Part shown: positions 6,302 to 6,396 of the stretch, piece after piece
How positions within the stretch are numbered: the first letter of the stretch is position 1
Layout of the letters: each line of letters starts with the position of its first letter
From: JANMZR01 sp031383555
GTDB lineage: Bacteria > Bacteroidota > Bacteroidia > Cytophagales > Spirosomataceae
DNA length: 6,396 nt
Assembly (NCBI GenBank): GCA_031383555.1
Contig: JANMZR010000192.1
Span: forward strand, 1 to 6,396
Direction: 5' to 3'
Program-made: the position numbers and the translations under genes
Notes under the pieces: model-generated
What the model was told of the DNA's origin: nothing
The model's input: the letters and a program-made list of their open reading frames with translations, nothing else
Database searches by the model: none

Positions 6302-6396
6302 ATGAGTAAAAAAGGAAGAATTTTAGTTGCCATGAGTGGTGGCATTGATAGCTCAGTAGCGGCAGTTATGTTGCATGAGCAAGGTTATGAAGTGGT
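6302..6396 (+). CDS. mnmA: tRNA-specific 2-thiouridylase MnmA, N-terminal fragment
   Basis: Start of the enzyme that thiolates U34 of glutamate, lysine and glutamine tRNAs, using ATP and a sulfur relay. Only the first 31 codons lie in the window; the gene continues past its right edge. The translation opens with MSKKGRILVAMSGGIDSSVA and contains the PP-loop ATP-binding motif SGGIDSS (residues 12-18), followed by AAVMLHEQGYEVV, the first helix and second strand of the Rossmann-like fold. PP-loop enzymes share the SGGxDSS motif; the immediate sequence context is that of MnmA rather than ArgG, GuaA, TilS or QueC. The ATG at 6302 is the only sensible start. The gap before it (6155-6301) is AT-rich and I see no strong plus-strand promoter. 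A short direct repeat TTGAAC (6271-6276 and 6285-6290) lies just upstream, and GGAAGG (6277-6282) is too far from the ATG to be a good ribosome binding site. The gene is divergent and housekeeping, so it marks the edge of the uronate cluster. Confidence 0.9.
   Translation, partial: MSKKGRILVAMSGGIDSSVAAVMLHEQGYEV

Overview
The window is AT-rich (hand estimate, high 30s % GC). Several features point to a member of the Bacteroidota, probably a Cytophagales-like lineage. The proteins resemble Bacteroidota versions of hexuronate enzymes. Two intergenic regions carry the Bacteroidota-type promoter (TTTG at -33, TAnnTTTG at -7). Shine-Dalgarno sequences are weak or absent. The lineage is inferred from recall of families, not from a search.

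Layout. Seven genes lie on the minus strand; an eighth, at the right edge, is divergent on the plus strand. In transcription order from right to left: a divergent TrpF-like barrel protein that lacks the catalytic residues (5536-6102); tagaturonate reductase uxaB, starting at TTG (4008-5468); uronate isomerase uxaC (2537-3952); a BrnT-like toxin (2080-2340) and its ribbon-helix-helix antitoxin (1817-2077); 2-keto-3-deoxygluconate kinase kdgK (755-1762); and KDPG aldolase eda (46-699). The plus-strand gene at 6302-6396 is the start of mnmA (tRNA 2-thiouridylase), cut by the window end.

How the genes work together. UxaC turns galacturonate into tagaturonate (and glucuronate into fructuronate). 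UxaB reduces tagaturonate to altronate. A dehydratase, not in this window, would make 2-keto-3-deoxygluconate. KdgK phosphorylates that to KDPG, and Eda splits KDPG into pyruvate and glyceraldehyde-3-phosphate. This is a pectin/uronic-acid catabolic cluster. It is interrupted by a toxin-antitoxin pair with its own promoter, and kdgK-eda show no clear promoter of their own.

Non-coding stretches are all below 300 bases. The 2341-2536 gap holds the toxin-antitoxin promoter. The 6103-6301 gap holds the promoter of the TrpF-like gene overlapping a palindrome. The 1763-1816 gap holds a GC-rich double-hairpin element directly before kdgK. The 1-45, 700-754, 3953-4007 and 5469-5535 gaps show nothing I can support as a promoter or terminator.

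Most of the window is recognisable, ordinary metabolism. I see no clearly undescribed system. The points most worth a second look are the TrpF-like pseudoenzyme, the position of the toxin-antitoxin pair inside the uronate genes, and the structured element before kdgK.
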